A stretch of 64,000 bases of DNA from Pyrus communis (Eukaryota > Streptophyta > Magnoliopsida > Rosales > Rosaceae): the NCBI RefSeq assembly GCF_963583255.1, contig NC_084813.1, positions 6,496,001 through 6,560,000 on the forward strand. Direction: 5' to 3'. Positions 1 to 13,127 of the stretch are shown here, one piece after another; the first letter of the stretch is position 1, and each line of letters begins with the position of its first letter. The notes below the pieces were generated by a model that was given only the letters and a program-made list of their open reading frames with translations, was not told the origin of the DNA and ran no database searches. The position numbers were made by a program, and so were the translations under genes.

Positions 1-230
1 ATGGGTAGGTATTTGGATTACGGGATGGTGAAGGAATTGAGAATGCATTTCTACTTTCCTATTATGCCCTCTTATCAAGAGGCTTCGCAGATGCTTTGAC
101 ATCGCCGACACAGCGGACTCATCCTCATGTGACGTTGGTTTGACGATCAGGACCTCGAAGTTCGGGGCCAAAGCTCGCACCGTTGGTGATGTTGATGCTC
201 GTCTGGTCCATGGCTCTGATTGCTTTCCGG
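1..230. other. Unassigned sequence at window start
   Basis: The plus strand is open from base 1 to a TGA near base 99 (about 32 codons beginning Met-Gly-Arg-Tyr-Leu). It could be the end of an exon from outside the window, but I recognise no family and the frame is too short to call. The rest has no supportable coding signal. Confidence 0.3.
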
Positions 231-235
231 AATAT

Positions 236-385
236 TTTCTGCAGGGTGGGAACTGGAAAGATGCATAGGCTAAAAATGTTAATTTTTTCTGCGGGGTGGG
301 AACTAGGAAGATGAATTTGGCTAGGTTCTTAAAATAGTATTTTCTTCTGCAGGGTGGGAACTAGGAAGATGATTTGGAAGAGTGG
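236..385. repeat. Three-copy short tandem repeat
   Basis: The motif ctgc(a/g)gggtgggaact recurs with starts near 239, 289 and 347. Each copy is followed by an (a)ggaagatg-type tail, so the spacing is 50-58 bp. The copies differ by several substitutions. No gene is associated. Confidence 0.6.
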
Positions 386-464
386 TGTTGGAGGATTGGG
401 GTTAAATGCAAAAATTGCCATGGCGGTGCTGAGGAGGTGGATGAGTGCATTTTAAAATAACTAA

Positions 465-1124
465 GAGCAACTCCACCTTTAAAAATATGTTGGCACCCAG
501 CCCATTTAATTCACTCAATGAACAGTGATTGATCCCAATGAACAGTTAATTGGCCAAATGCATCTCCACTCCTAAAAAATGCGCTGGCACAAATGCATCT
601 TCACTCTTGCAAAATGCGCTGGCACCAAGCCCATTTAAAATAAAAAAAATAAATTAGTTTTAATTTCGGATAGGATTTTTAACCAATCTTGTCACGTCGC
701 GTGTCATTATCTGAAAGTACTATTTTGTGGATAGATTTTTGATAAGATTTTCAACTAATCCCAATGCACCACGTGTCACTATCTGTTTACAATCATTTAG
801 CCAAGATTTTGATTATATTTTCAACCAATCTTGTCATGCCACATGTAATTATCCGAACGTACTATTTTGTGGAAAGATTTCCAATAAGATTTTCAACCAA
901 TCCCAGCGCGCCACATGTCATTATCTGTTTACAATCCCACTCGCGCGTGTTTCCCACACACTTGACGCAAAAAATATATGTAGTGGGCTGTGGCGTCACA
1001 CAGCCCAGCACATTGCTCAACACATTTTGGGCCAGCCTATGGACTGGATGTCAGCCTATTAGGTTTGGCTGGACCATTTTTTAGGCTTTGAGCCGGGCTA
1101 CCCCAATGGGGTAAAGCTGCTCTA
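465..1124. mobile_element. MITE-like element with internal 142-bp tandem repeat
   Basis: The segment opens with aagagcaactccacc and closes with ggtaaagctgctctaa, which read as imperfect terminal inverted repeats (AGAGCAnCTnnACC). Inside, a unit of about 142 bp is repeated twice (aaccaatcttgtca at 681 and 823; tatctgtttacaatc ends each). No transposase is present. The short open frames at 727-1084 come from this repeat and are not genes. Class is uncertain because the ends are short and no clear target duplication is visible. Confidence 0.45.
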
Positions 1125-1526
1125 ATGAAAATGTGATTAAAAATAAATATATATGAAATAAAAATAAAAATAAAGAACTAAAGGGCATTTTAGTAATTAT
1201 ATTGATTTATTTCCGATTCAAGTGAACTAGTAACCAACTTATATGAACTCAATTTCATTCCTACTCTAATTCCAGAACATTTAAGTAAACAGCTTTAACA
1301 GGAATCCAATTCTGACCCCTCCTTATTCCAACTCCTCCTCAATCAAATTCCTCCTCAATCCAATTCCTCCTATTTTGATTACAATTACATAAACGAGGTA
1401 TAAGTTCTTGGACTAAAACTCAATTGTTGAATAACTACGATTGATGTTATTTTTCTACACTTATAAATGAGATGTCTTATATTTAAATATTGTGGATGAC
1501 GAGTTCTATTCCCTCCACCCTTTTGT

Positions 1527-1583
<57 letters not shown>
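1527..1583. repeat. (GT)n microsatellite
   Basis: An essentially uninterrupted GT dinucleotide run of about 55 bp, expected to vary in length between individuals. The minus-strand open frame over it encodes a poly-Thr-His artefact. Confidence 0.95.
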
Positions 1584-1587
<4 letters not shown>

Positions 1588-4500
1588 GGCACTATAGCTA
1601 GGTGGAAAGAGTTTCATTACCGAGTGATATGAGATTCTACGCGTGTTGAAACATTCATTCGATGTCATGCAACGCAAAGAGATATATGCATAACACAATG
1701 TTGACTGAATTACCTTGCTTAATTAGAATGAGGACAATACATTCCTTAGAACGGAGGAGAATATATATCTTGCTCTTATACCTGCTCAAGGGACCAATAC
1801 ATTGATCTGGTACCAAGTCAAACTGAATACTCAAGCAAAACATGTGGGTGTTTTTTATGCATGAAGAGGTACAAATATGGTTACAACTGTGTGTACAACA
1901 AGAACAGCGATAAAACCTAATTACGCAAGGGCAATTCTACAAATCAGGAATATAATACCGCAATCAAGTTTCGGCATAAGTGTGTTGATTTATTTTGCTA
2001 TATGAGACTAATAAACTCTCCTTGCATCGTCAAAGAGGTTTCGGTAACATATCATGTTTGTTGATTCAATTACTTAGCTGGATTTGATAACTAGTGACTC
2101 AAAATGAAGGAGTTGTCATAACTATTTTGTTCTGAGCTTTCAAAACCCGAAGGCTGTATTTGAATTAGGGTTTTCAAGTTTCAAGGGATTGATGTCAAGT
2201 TATTGAGAAATGATCCGGCAAAATGTAACATAGAAGCGTTCGGGTAAACCCTCCATCAACATTACATAGGCATATGAGAAGGATTTGCTAATGCCTAATT
2301 GGGAGCAATGGGAGGTGTCATGTACAAATCCCTCTCACATGCCCTTGTTAAACTGTAATGCTCGTAGAGAGCTTTCTAATCCCCTGTATATAACATTTTA
2401 TGACCTCTTACTTCATAACTTGACATCAATCCCTTAGAACTTGAAAAATCCTCATCCAAACATAGCCGAAATGACACTTACTAATGAAGATGACATTTGC
2501 ACATACATGGCATTTTATGTTTTATCACCTAATCGATGTGAGGATTGTGAAAATATTGAAAGGAGTAATATCTGGAGATAAAGACAGGCTAGATGTTTAC
2601 ATCTACGTTTGAATCTATTTTTAATGTAAACCCTAAACCGTAAAGCGACACCATTTTGGTCCGAACTATAGTATATCATTGATACAAATAATAAGTAGAG
2701 AACTTTATCTGGTTGAATACTATATAGATTAGTACAAGCGATATGACTATTGTTTTTCTTTCTGCATGAGTATTGAAGAGGTAATTCGAGTTAATTTTCT
2801 GAACTGGTTGTCGACCTGCTTTTGTTCCCTTGTAATTTAGCACCTGCGAGTTTGTCTATGTCCATGATCCACAATAATAGAGAAGACAAGATTATGACAA
2901 AACATTGTCGTGGATGTGACTCATCGAATTCAGACTTTCAAGTTTCAACCACCGAACGTTAACATTTTACTGAAAAAGTGCGGCTTCTACTATTCCTGAA
3001 TACAAAGAGAAATGCTAAAGTATGTCTCCTTGAAACCAGTTGAGTGCATGAGCACTCCATCAGTACCCTAAATGAATTAGGAAAAGGAAAATAATATGCA
3101 CTTACGTCTTGTAGTTTAGCTCATTATGTGTTGTGTGTGAGACTACGCTCAACTCATACTGAATCATTAGGGTTATCGTACACAAATCGACAACCTTAAT
3201 TTACTATGTGAATTGTGGTTGGGTAGTCCATATTTTGACCAACTACGCTATAACTAAGAGTTCACAATCACTATTAAAAAATTCTGAAATCAATCCCCTA
3301 ATTTGGAAAAAATAAAAAAACCCTAATTTGAAATTTCACAATGGGTAACACTTACCTAGATGTAATAGCTTTGATAATGGGGGTTGAGGTTCATCCAAAC
3401 CAAGATTTATTTTTGGCGGTGGAGGAAAAATAGGGCTGTGACGGTGGTGGAATCGTGGCCGAGCGAAGACGAGCGAGTGGTGGGTGGCCAGTGTTTAGCA
3501 CGAGGAAAAGTCTGAGACATAGACGAGAGAGTGGAAGTTTAGAGGGACAGGGGGCTGAGTTCGAGAAGAGAAGAGAGAAAGTAGTCTGAGTCTTTGTTAA
3601 AACGAACGTTTGGAATTTAATCTCGATCAATCCAATGGCTAGAATTCTTTGGTATTACAAAAAATAGAGCGATGAGTAACCAATCTCCATACAGAACTTT
3701 CTGGATTTTTTTGGTTTCGGTTTTTTCGATAGTCAGTTTGGGACTTTTTGTGTCGGTTTCGGGATTTCGACACAAAAATTCACAACCCTGGAAATGGTGA
3801 TCATATTAGTTGAAGTTGTTTTGATTCTAAGTACAATTTTAGTTATATCATTGCATAAAAATCTATGTCGAGAACAATTGAATTTCAAGTGGGCACAATA
3901 TTATCGAAACTGGATTTAACCTAAATCACTAAAGAAAACCAAATAGAGAGAGTATTTGATTTTAGGCATGTGTCGTTAAGCAGGGTGAAACAACCGATTC
4001 AATAGTGTTTCGTTTATCCCCTAATTTTAAGGTTTAACTGAGCCTAACCACAGAAATTATTAGGTAGTACAGTACTACCATTTCATCTGTGACATCTGTT
4101 ATACCCAGCGCCAGCGACCCTACCCCTCCGTCGCCGACAAGTCCCTATCCCAGTCCTCTGCCTCCACGGCTCCAACCCGACTTCAAGCCACTGGTGGCCA
4201 TATCCTTATCTCTTCCCCTCTTTCCCGATACAGATTTCATCCAAGACTAATTCAAATTAAGAGAGTTTAGGGTTCACCCAATATCATGAACACATGAACT
4301 TTTTCTCTCACCGATTCTTCATAAACTACATAAAGCCAGTAAATTCACCCAATTAAGTGATTTCCTTATCAAAACCCACTGAAAGGTACTCACAAATCTG
4401 TAAGAGACGTCGTTTTACCAACATCGCTGCCACCAAAGGTCCTCAGAAATTGTAGAAACGACACCACCAAGATGATTAATGGATTGGGATTTCAAATTCA

Positions 4501-6558
4501 TTGAGTTTTCAAATTAGTACACCAATATGATTAATCCACAAAACCCTTCAGTGGGTTTTCAATATGATTAATCCACACCAATATGATTAATCCACATGAT
4601 TAGAAGTTAAGCAACTGTAACTAGTTTGACCTAATTGGAAACCACCTAATCCGAACAAACCTTCTTATATTAGCTTTATTTTTTCCCACTTCCAATTCTC
4701 CTGATATGGACAATTAAAGTAAATTAGACGACAATTTTTGGTAATTGACCTAAATCAGTATCAAACAAAACATGAAAATTAGTCTCATGCCTAAACTTCT
4801 AAGTTGCACCGTGTCTAACGGTGGTTTGGTTTCGTTTTGTTTGGTTTCTCGCATTGGTTTGTTCAAACCGAATCTAATTGCAGCACTCCATGGCTGATTA
4901 ATTTCTCTGAAATTTTCAGGTAAAACTGATCCAAACCAAATTGCACCCACCTCTGTGTTGAACAATAGCGGCAGCAGACGGCTGTTGCCAGATGAACCGT
5001 CCGATGGCATCGAGTTGTTTCGACCTAAAACCACCAGAATTGCACAGCCACGGCCAAACTAAAACCTAAGCGGCCAAACCAGCCACAATATCAGGAACTC
5101 GAAGTGAAAATCTTTACTACTATTTTCGACCGTTTTGAGTCTGAAAAAGATAAATCAGAATTTAGTGAAGTGGTGGTCGACAACCGTTGCAAACCTTACT
5201 CATATTCTCTTTAAAGTTAAACCGTAGGTGTTGGTCTTTGGGTGGAAACAACTCAAAAGCTGAGGGCCCGTGGCAAAGCGATGTGTTATGAATTATGATC
5301 ACCAACTTATATTATTTGCCTTAATTATGAATTATGATCACCAACTTATATTATTTGCCTTAATTTTGCACCAGTAGAGATTCTGGCGAAAACAAAGGTG
5401 TCATAACCCTTGATGTGACACTTCAATTTAACTTTTCAACCACAAGCAAACGTCTTTTAGCATAAATATCATACCTGATACATGCGTATGCATGCATATG
5501 TTTGTGTGTGTCGTTTGAAAACTAAAATATACTTTCCGTTCTATCTCACACTAAATGTCAACAATGCATTAAGGGCCCAACTTTTCTTATTTTATATTTA
5601 AGACAAATATATAAATAAAAACAAAGAGAAATAATTTTGATTTTCGTTAAATTGATTAGAATAATGTGTTATCTATTTGCGTTTAAATTCCAATTTCACT
5701 CCCCTAATATATCGCTTACATCATATAAAACCAAATAGAATGCAAACAATGCTGACTGACATGGAAAGCCAATAAAGCAACAATCTATAAATTGGAGCAG
5801 AATTGGACACACTCATACGGTCATGACAAAAGGAAATATATAACTGGTGGACTCGAGAATCTTAGAAATAACAAGAGGAATAAGTTCAAACCTTGGGCTG
5901 TATCCAAAAATTAACTAGTTCAGATTAAATTAAACTAGTGGCCATAAATGTATGTGCAGAGGAATCAGATGCATAAAAAATTTAAAGTTTATGGAGTGGG
6001 TTACCCATATTGGTACAGATCATTGCCAAAGATCAATTGGGAAGATAACTTACTTTTATATGTGAAATTCCGAGTTTGACTCGCTCTCCGCAAATATTGT
6101 TTTATAAATAAAGTGACAATATTGGTTGGGTGTAGCAGTTTCATATTTATATTTCGTTGTTACTATGATTTGTGCTGTAGACTGATTTTTAGACGTTTCA
6201 GATTAGAATCAAGGAACTCCATTTCATTATATAAAAGTTCTTCTAATTGCATGTCCAAATACATTTGAAATTTCAACATCTATTTCGACTTGGAAAATTT
6301 GGTACTTTTGGAATTTTTGAAAACTTTAAAACCTACATCAGTCATATGCCTGTGCTGAGTGCTCACATCTTATCTTTATATATGAAACGAGTCATCTACA
6401 TCGTTGATTAGGTTTGAATAATTTCACTTGTCTATGTCACTATGGTAATTAGGTTTTAATAATTTCACTGTGAAGTTAAATATTGTTAATTGAATTGGAA
6501 TCGGAACTGTGTACGGAGATATTTTAAATTAGTCACACACATTTGAGATATTATAATT
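1584..6558. other. Intergenic, no gene seen
   Basis: About 5 kb of AT-rich sequence without a supportable coding exon. Short minus-strand frames at 3391-3630 and 4750-5034 have no recognisable domain. A C-rich patch at 4088-4240 looks like degraded coding or 5'-UTR sequence but reads in no recognisable family. The motif caatatgattaatccaca recurs near 4525-4600. A 39-bp unit is duplicated head to tail at 5288-5365. Confidence 0.5.
5288..5365. repeat. Two-copy 39-bp tandem duplication
   Basis: The unit beginning atgaattatgatcaccaac occurs at 5288 and again at 5327 with no visible difference until the end of the second copy, consistent with recent slippage. Confidence 0.85.
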
Positions 6559-8335
6559 CACTAGTAAAAAAAACCCCTTACGCAACGAAACACACATCGT
6601 CGCGCATAGTCACTTTGCACAACGAACTTTTGAACTTCTTCCCGCAAAGTCTTGTGTGACGAAACAAACATCATCACTCAAAGTTACTTTGTGCAACGAA
6701 ATTTTAAACTTCATCGTGCCAAGTCTTTCCAAAAATAAAAAATTATTTTTTAAAAACCTTTGCGCGATGAAATCCAAATATTTCATCGCCTAAACCAATT
6801 TTTTTATTTAATTTTATACTACAAATTTTAAAATATAGTTATTTTCATAAGTTTTTTTTTTTAACTTTGCGCAATGAATATCAATATTTTGTCGCCTAAA
6901 CCCTATTTACTTGTTTTTTATTTCATTTTATATTTTATATTGTTAAACTAAATTATTTTCTTTGAGCAACGAATCAACATTTGGTTGCCTAAACTCTATT
7001 TATTTTAATTCATTTATATTTTAAATTGTAAAATATAAAAAAATTTCTTTTTTATTTTTATAAAAAAATATTTTTTGAAATTTTATGCTACGAACATATA
7101 TTTCATCGCGCAAAATCCTTAAATTTGGGAGAGCGCCAAAAATGGGACGCGGCACGACCAACACTTCATCGTGCAAAACCCTAAAAGTTTGGGTGGGCCC
7201 CAAAATAGAGACGCGAGAAATTTTAGTTTTAAAATTTTTTTAAGACTTTGCGTGACCAATATTTCATCGCGCAAAGTGATACGGTTTTTAAAACCAAAAT
7301 AACTCCTCCATAATTTTCTCAATGTCTTTTCCTATTCTCTTACCTCTCTTCTCTTTCCCTCTCCCCAAATCCGACTCTCTCTCACACTCACTCCTCTCAC
7401 TTAATATGTCTTCTCTCTCTCTTCTCTATCTCTCACTCTCACTTCTCTATCTCTCTTCTCTCTCTAACTCTCTCACACTCACTCCTCTCTTTCATTCTCA
7501 CTCACTGTCAATCTTGCCAAAAGGTATTTTCTCCCCAGATTTTAATTTTTTTTTTTATTAATATGTGTTTTTGGTGTTAATTAATTGGGTTTGGTGTGGG
7601 GTGGAGTTTGGGGTAGGATTTTGGGGGTATGCCAATTTTAGAGGAGATTATGCCCATTTTTTGGTATTATTTTATGTTATTTTTTGGTTATTTGACCATG
7701 TTTATAATGTTTCTAGGAAATCGTCGAGACTTTGACGGCGAAAGTTGAGGATTAGGATGCTATCGAACCATATCCCTTGCTACTACCACCAGATTAGACT
7801 TGTATTAGAATTTTATTATTATACTTTGTTTATTTATGTGTACATATTTAATATAATATATATTATGGATAATTTGATCACTATTTTTCATATTCAGTTT
7901 GATTTTGAATATGTCAATTCAAATTAAAGTAATTAAAAAAAATAAAGATACAATTAAATTAAATTTAAAAAGTAAAAATTCAAAAAATTTTGCACTATCA
8001 AATATTTCGTCGCGCAAATAATTACTATAATTAAATTAAAATAAGAGAAATAACAAAACAAAAATAAAATAAAATACTTTACGCTACAAAATATTTCATC
8101 TCACAAACAATTAATTTCGTATCACAAAATATTAAATTAATTTAATTAAATAAAAAAATAAAAAACCAAAAACTTTGCACTGCGAAAATATGTCATCGCA
8201 CAAACCCTATCGTAACAAGTTTTGCACGACCAATCATGCATGACAAAAATTTTGTCTCGCAAGATTTTTAACAACGAAATCATACTTTGCACAACAAATA
8301 TTATGTCGTTGCGCAAATTATTTTTTGTAGTAGTG
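6559..8335. mobile_element. Non-autonomous CACTA-type DNA transposon
   Basis: The left end reads CACTAGTAAAAAAA and the right end TTTTTTGTAGTAGTG, the inverted form of CACTACTACAAAAAA. The interior carries many variants of a subterminal motif in both orientations (ttcatcgcgcaaa / tttgcgcgatgaaa) near both ends, as CACTA (En/Spm) elements usually do. No transposase frame is present, so the 1.78-kb element is non-autonomous. The middle (7320-7540) is a long pyrimidine-rich stretch followed by a splice-donor-like aaaaggtatttt. The 3-bp flanks (att, taa) do not match, so the target duplication is lost or the ends are slightly misplaced. Confidence 0.7.
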
Positions 8336-8689
8336 TAAAGAGTCCACTCCACTATAACACGAGCTCTAAAAAATAATAGAAAGTTTTAGTATGCTGAGAA
8401 TATGGTCTAGTAAATCAAGTATCATAATATAAATTGAAATTTGTATTATTACACTTGGTGTATTGTTCACGGCACACAAAAAAAAATTTCCAAAAAAAGA
8501 AGCTAGCCACCCAATCAGTTGGCACACGAGAAAAATATAGCATACCCTTGCAAAATTTTCTGATTCCACCCTTGATTTGTTTTTCAATTGGAAAAAATAT
8601 TAGGGAGATTATATTTTTGTACTGTACTTATATATCATCTGATTGATAGTGATGTGTATGTTATGTCAATTAATGAATTTATCTTATTT
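8336..8689. other. Intergenic, no gene seen
   Basis: AT-rich sequence between the CACTA-like element and the solo LTR. The overlapping short open frames on both strands have no recognisable domain. Confidence 0.5.
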
Positions 8690-11414
8690 TAACACACCTC
8701 GACCCGGAATGTCCACTTGAACTCCGAATCGAGATGTATTGGCCGACACCTGGAGGGTGACGAAGTCATAAAGTGTAGTGTAGTGGGAAAATGAAGTGAA
8801 TAAATTTAAACCTAAAAGTGCCTAATCAAAAGAGTGCGCAGGTGAGCGAGATTAAACCCATTTCACACATGATATCAGAGCATAAGACAATATTGTAACT
8901 AGGATGAGGGTTATACCACTGAAGATAACCATCTCCTGAGATTTGCCAGAATCCTCGTTTTCACGTAAGCACAGCTACTAACCCTAGAGGGGCGAAAAAC
9001 AAAGTTGAGTGGGTCAGAAAATAACATCTTGTAAAAACTTTTTCAAAAACATTATAACCCATTGCCATAAAACCAAGTATAGTTTCTAAAAATATACGTA
9101 CTACGTATAATAAGAAAATACTTACCGTAACCTGCAATGTCTCAAGAAAATCAATAAAGTACAACTATCAAGGTAATTACAAGGTGACCGCAATCACATA
9201 ATCTCGAAATAGTAAACACATCATAACAAATGCTCATCAACCTATGCTGACACACAAGTTCATATAGATAATTTATGAAACGAACAGGACTAGGTGTAAT
9301 CAATGCGCTCTAGTACTACGATTACGTGAAGGCTGGTGCCGAAGCGCGGTCACATACGAATCGGAATTGCCGAATGAAATCTGTACGACAGGACTGACAC
9401 CTAACTTGGATCCAAGGCGAGCGAACAGTGTGGATGTGAACATACACGTGAAGGACTAGCCCTGGCCTTAAGGCGAGTACTAACACCAAGGTGCAGCAAT
9501 AATGAGCAGATAACATAAATATAATCCTGCTATAACAATTCAATAATTCTAGTTAACAAAGTAACTTACTTGCGCATCCCGTAGGATTATTTTAGCATTT
9601 CACAATAGCACAACAGTTCTTGTAACATTAATTAATCATAGTTGTAAAAATATAATCATGGTATCTCACGCATACCTGTGAACCTATAGGGTTCAGAAAT
9701 AATCTCCTAAATTCCGTCATTTTGCTACTTCATGTAATTTTAGTCTAAGCAAGGCATACGAAGTAAATTCTTTTCGAAGTATAACTGGAAACTAGCAAGT
9801 ACGCGTATACTTATAAAAAGAAATGACCCACTCACCTGGAGTCCACGCTACAATTCCCTAGCACGAATATCGAGACGTCATGAGCGATCGTCGCCTAGAA
9901 CAATTATCAAATCACGTCTCAGAAACACGTAACTTGCATAAAACAAAACCCCAAGGACGTTCTAAAATGATTTGAAATCCATTGACCAAAAGTCAACCGT
10001 CGATCAAATGTCAACAGTAGGGTCCATAACCCTACGTAACTAGATCCGGAAGATCCATGTCTAGGATTTCCGATTCGTAACTTCCCAAGAGTTTCAATAA
10101 GCTTCTAGAACAACATCCTAAAGTTTCGAAACAACCCAAGAATCGGATCTCTGCCAATTGCCAAAATTAAGTGGTGGCCAACGTTTTATTTTATGAACTT
10201 ACAAATTCAATTCAACTAGATCCGTATGTCGGATTCCCAATTCGTAAGTTCCTATGATCCTTAAATATTACGTACTATAACATATTAAAGTTTGGTGACG
10301 ATCCAACGATCGGATCGTCAATTCATACAATAATCAATTAACAGCCAACTAGCCAGTCACTTACGAAACTATGCTAAAACATCGAAATTTCACTCAATGG
10401 GTGTCAAATATGGAATCGGGGCATCAAATTTAGCTTAGGTTGGTCAGGGGTGCTTTGCCCCATGTGCCGCCGCATGCGATGGTTGGCCATCCCTACTCGC
10501 CGAAAAATTCAACTATTTCTAAAAATTACCAAATTTCACATAAATAAAGATCTCGATGAGTAGAGTAAATTTTATACCTGTGGCCAAGTCCAATTTGGCC
10601 GGGAAAGTCTCCAAATTGACTCGAACCCATCGGAAACCCTAAGGTGGGTGTTCTTTGATTCGACTTCCACGGTGTTCCAACTCCCCTACAACCAATTGGG
10701 TCTTCTTCTTGGGTCCAAGGGGAGTTGATTAAGGGTGGTGGTGGGTGGTGAAACTCACCAGAATGGAGGAATCACTGTCGAACACCTCCGATGCTCCGGT
10801 GATGTTCTTCGCGATTTAGGACCTAAAACTCTTCTATCTTGGGCGGAGATGGAAGATGGGAGATTGTGGAAAAAGTTTCAGATGGTGGATGGTGGAGTTT
10901 CAACGGAAAAAATGGCGAAAATCACCTGAGTTTGATCGGTTTGGGTGTGCGGGTGCACTACCGTGGGGAGACTGGGAAGGTTTTTTTTTTTTTTTTTTTT
11001 TTCTTTTTTCCCTTCTTTCTTCCTGATTGGTTGACTCTCCTTCCTCCTAATTGGTCCTCTTTTCCCCTTATTTTCTGATTGGTCCCTTACCATTTCTGAT
11101 TGGCCCACAAAACTCTTACCTGATTGGCCTCATTCCCGCCCACAAGGTGGGTGTTTAATTAATTTAAAAACTAAAGTTTAGTAAAACAACTTCAAATGTC
11201 TGTAACTATACCGTTAGAATCTGGACTCGCAAACAGTTTTCGTCTATACATTTGTAGTAACGAGTACTACGAGGATATGCTAAAAGAACAAGTCTTACGT
11301 CTATTTAACCGATGGTCAACGATAGCCAAAACTTTGCTTCTAGGGTATTTTCGTCAAGTCATGTTTTTTTTTTTAAAATTAATAAAATTGTAAATGTGGA
11401 AACAGGTTGTCACA
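8690..11414 (-). mobile_element. Solo LTR, 2.7 kb (family A, copy 1)
   Basis: Read on the minus strand it starts TGTGACAACC and ends GGTGTGTTA. The flanks are the perfect 5-bp direct repeat tattt (8685-8689 and 11415-11419), as expected for LTR-retrotransposon integration. No primer-binding site, gag/pol or second LTR lies within it, so it is best read as a solo LTR left by LTR-LTR recombination. It aligns along its length with 20739-23404 and at both ends with 13661-14910. The open frames at 10735-11108 are spurious; a poly-T tract lies at 10981-11002. Confidence 0.85.
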
Positions 11415-11719
11415 TATTTAATGTTGATTATGTACATCATTTTGCTACATATGATATCTTAATGTGTATAAATATATGATCTCATTAACATTACTCCTTC
11501 CTCTTGAAGAATGTTCTTTTTCCCATCTAAATATATTATAATTCCATAAGACATTATACGTCAGATGAGGCAGACACCTACAACAATTAAAAAAGATATT
11601 GTGGCAGTTTAGATAGTGATAATCTCATAAAATAAAGTAAATATGTTTTTTTTTCACTGATAAAATTTTAAGAAAGTAATCAAACCCTACTATATAAGGC
11701 ATTTGTGTGAGGCTAACAA

Positions 11720-11925
11720 ACTAAACGGTGTGGGGGAGGGGTGGGGGTGGGGTGTGGGGGAGGGGTGGGGTGGGGTGGGGTGAAGGTGTGGAGGAGTGGG
11801 CTAAACTTCACAATGAGTCAGTCATAATAATATGATTTAACTTTGTTTTTTTGTGAGAATCAAAGCTAAGACTTGGATCTCATTTATAAGTGAAGAAGAA
11901 TATCAATCTTTCCATTGTCATCTTG
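11720..11925 (-). mobile_element. SINE-like element, degenerate, with G-rich expansion
   Basis: On the minus strand the order matches the other SINE copies in this window: a box-A-like region, tgagatccaagtcttag followed by a degenerate box B (gctttgattctc), then the caattgtg/ggctta-type body and a G/C-rich 3' part. On the plus strand the G-rich part is expanded to about 60 bp (11728-11786). Homology to 20544-20730 and 39241-39415 was judged by eye. Confidence 0.55.
11728..11786 (+). repeat. G-rich tract with quadruplex potential
   Basis: Repeats of GGGG(T/A)GGGG-type runs, at least ten runs of three or more G on the plus strand separated by one or two bases. This meets the usual G3+N1-7 pattern for a G-quadruplex many times over. 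It replaces the short ggggtggggg segment of the SINE family. Confidence 0.85.
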
Positions 11926-11929
11926 CTTC

Positions 11930-12330
11930 TACGTGACTGATGGTATACTCCCTCCTTCACAGGCAACTGCAAAATTGTCTGATGGTGCTCCAATCCCTCC
12001 TCTGACAATCAAGTCCAAGTTTTTTCAATTTGGATGGTTTTATGCCCCCACTACTATCTTTGGATTAGCGTTCTTCATCCAACCAACATCAAAGACAAAT
12101 GTGAAAAAAGATTTTATACAATTAATCTTGGGTCTTCTCTTCTACTTCTGGGGAATTTTCGAAAAGAAGATTGGATACAAGTATATCTATCATTTTTGTT
12201 TTACCTTCGTTCTTCTCAAAACAACCGTTAGAATCATGACCACTTTTTTACTTTTCATTGATTTTAGTTTGCAACTACAAAATTTATTTAAAAATAAAAT
12301 AAAATAGGATATAACGGTTAAGGCAAACAA
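11930..12330 (+). other. Unrecognised open stretch, possible exon fragment
   Basis: The frame is open from about 11915 to 12307. An acceptor-like cttcacag at about 11957-11964 precedes codons giving a Pro-Ile-Pro-Pro motif, followed by hydrophobic, AT-rich sequence. I do not recognise a family. The downstream part looks like translated non-coding DNA. It may be a degraded exon or chance. Confidence 0.2.
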
Positions 12331-12418
12331 AATATTCCTTACACCAGAACAGTCTAGGATTTTTTTAAAACATGAATCAAATGAAAAGCATTTAGAAACT
12401 TCTAGTTATAAATGGATA

Positions 12419-13127
12419 GGCTTTTTAGCCAAAATAGATTATGAGATTTGTCTAACTCCTCATTTTGGTTCCTGATATTTGAAATTAATAGAAGTGGTTC
12501 ATAAAATTGTTCACCATCAATCATTTTGGTTCATCGGTAAAAATTTTGTTAAATAAGGATCAAAATAATAAAATTACCCTCAATTTAATAAAGGTTTTTT
12601 TAGCCAAAGTGGTCCCTGAGATTTGAAATCGATAAAATTAGCCACTGAGTTTGTCCATTATCAATCATTTTAGTCATTCCGTGAAAAATCTTCATAAAAG
12701 AAAGATAAAATTACAAAAACACCCTCAATTTTTGTCAAATTATTTGGCCTATTTTTTATCATATTTAGGATAGTTTTGTCACTTGGATTTTTTTTAACAT
12801 AATTTTTCACCGAATGACCAAAATAATTGATAGTAGACAATTTCATGGACCACTTTTATTGATTTCAAATCTCAGGAACCAAAGTGGGGAGTTATACAAA
12901 TATCATGGACCATTTTAACTAAAAAGCCTATAATAAACAATATGTCAAAATGATTTGACAAAAATTAAGGGTATTTTTGTTATTTTATCTTTATTTTATG
13001 GATATTTTTCATGGAAAAAATGATTGATTGTGGATAAACTTAGAAATCAATTCTATCGATTTTAAATATTAAGAATCAAAATAAGAAGTTATGCAAATCT
13101 CATAAACAACAATTTTGGCTAAAAGCC
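12419..13127. mobile_element. Mutator-like MITE (outer element of a nest)
   Basis: The left arm starts ggctttttagccaaaat at 12419 and the right arm ends ttttggctaaaagcc at 13127. The arms (12419-12592 and 12938-13127) are inverted copies over roughly 170 bp. The flanks aaatggata and aaaggatat agree except for one indel, in keeping with a 9-bp Mutator-type duplication. The element is split by the related inner copy at 12593-12928. Confidence 0.65.
12593..12928. mobile_element. Mutator-like MITE (inner element of a nest)
   Basis: A 336-bp fold-back with ends ggtttttttagccaaa and aactaaaaagcc and arms well over 100 bp. Its flanks are tttaataaa (12584-12592) and tataataaa (12929-12937), matching at eight of nine positions. 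It has no coding capacity. Confidence 0.7.

Noticed and set aside
10735..11108. Possible protein genes (MVVGGE..., MGQSEM...)
   Set aside because: They lie inside a solo LTR, overlap on both strands and run through a poly-T tract.
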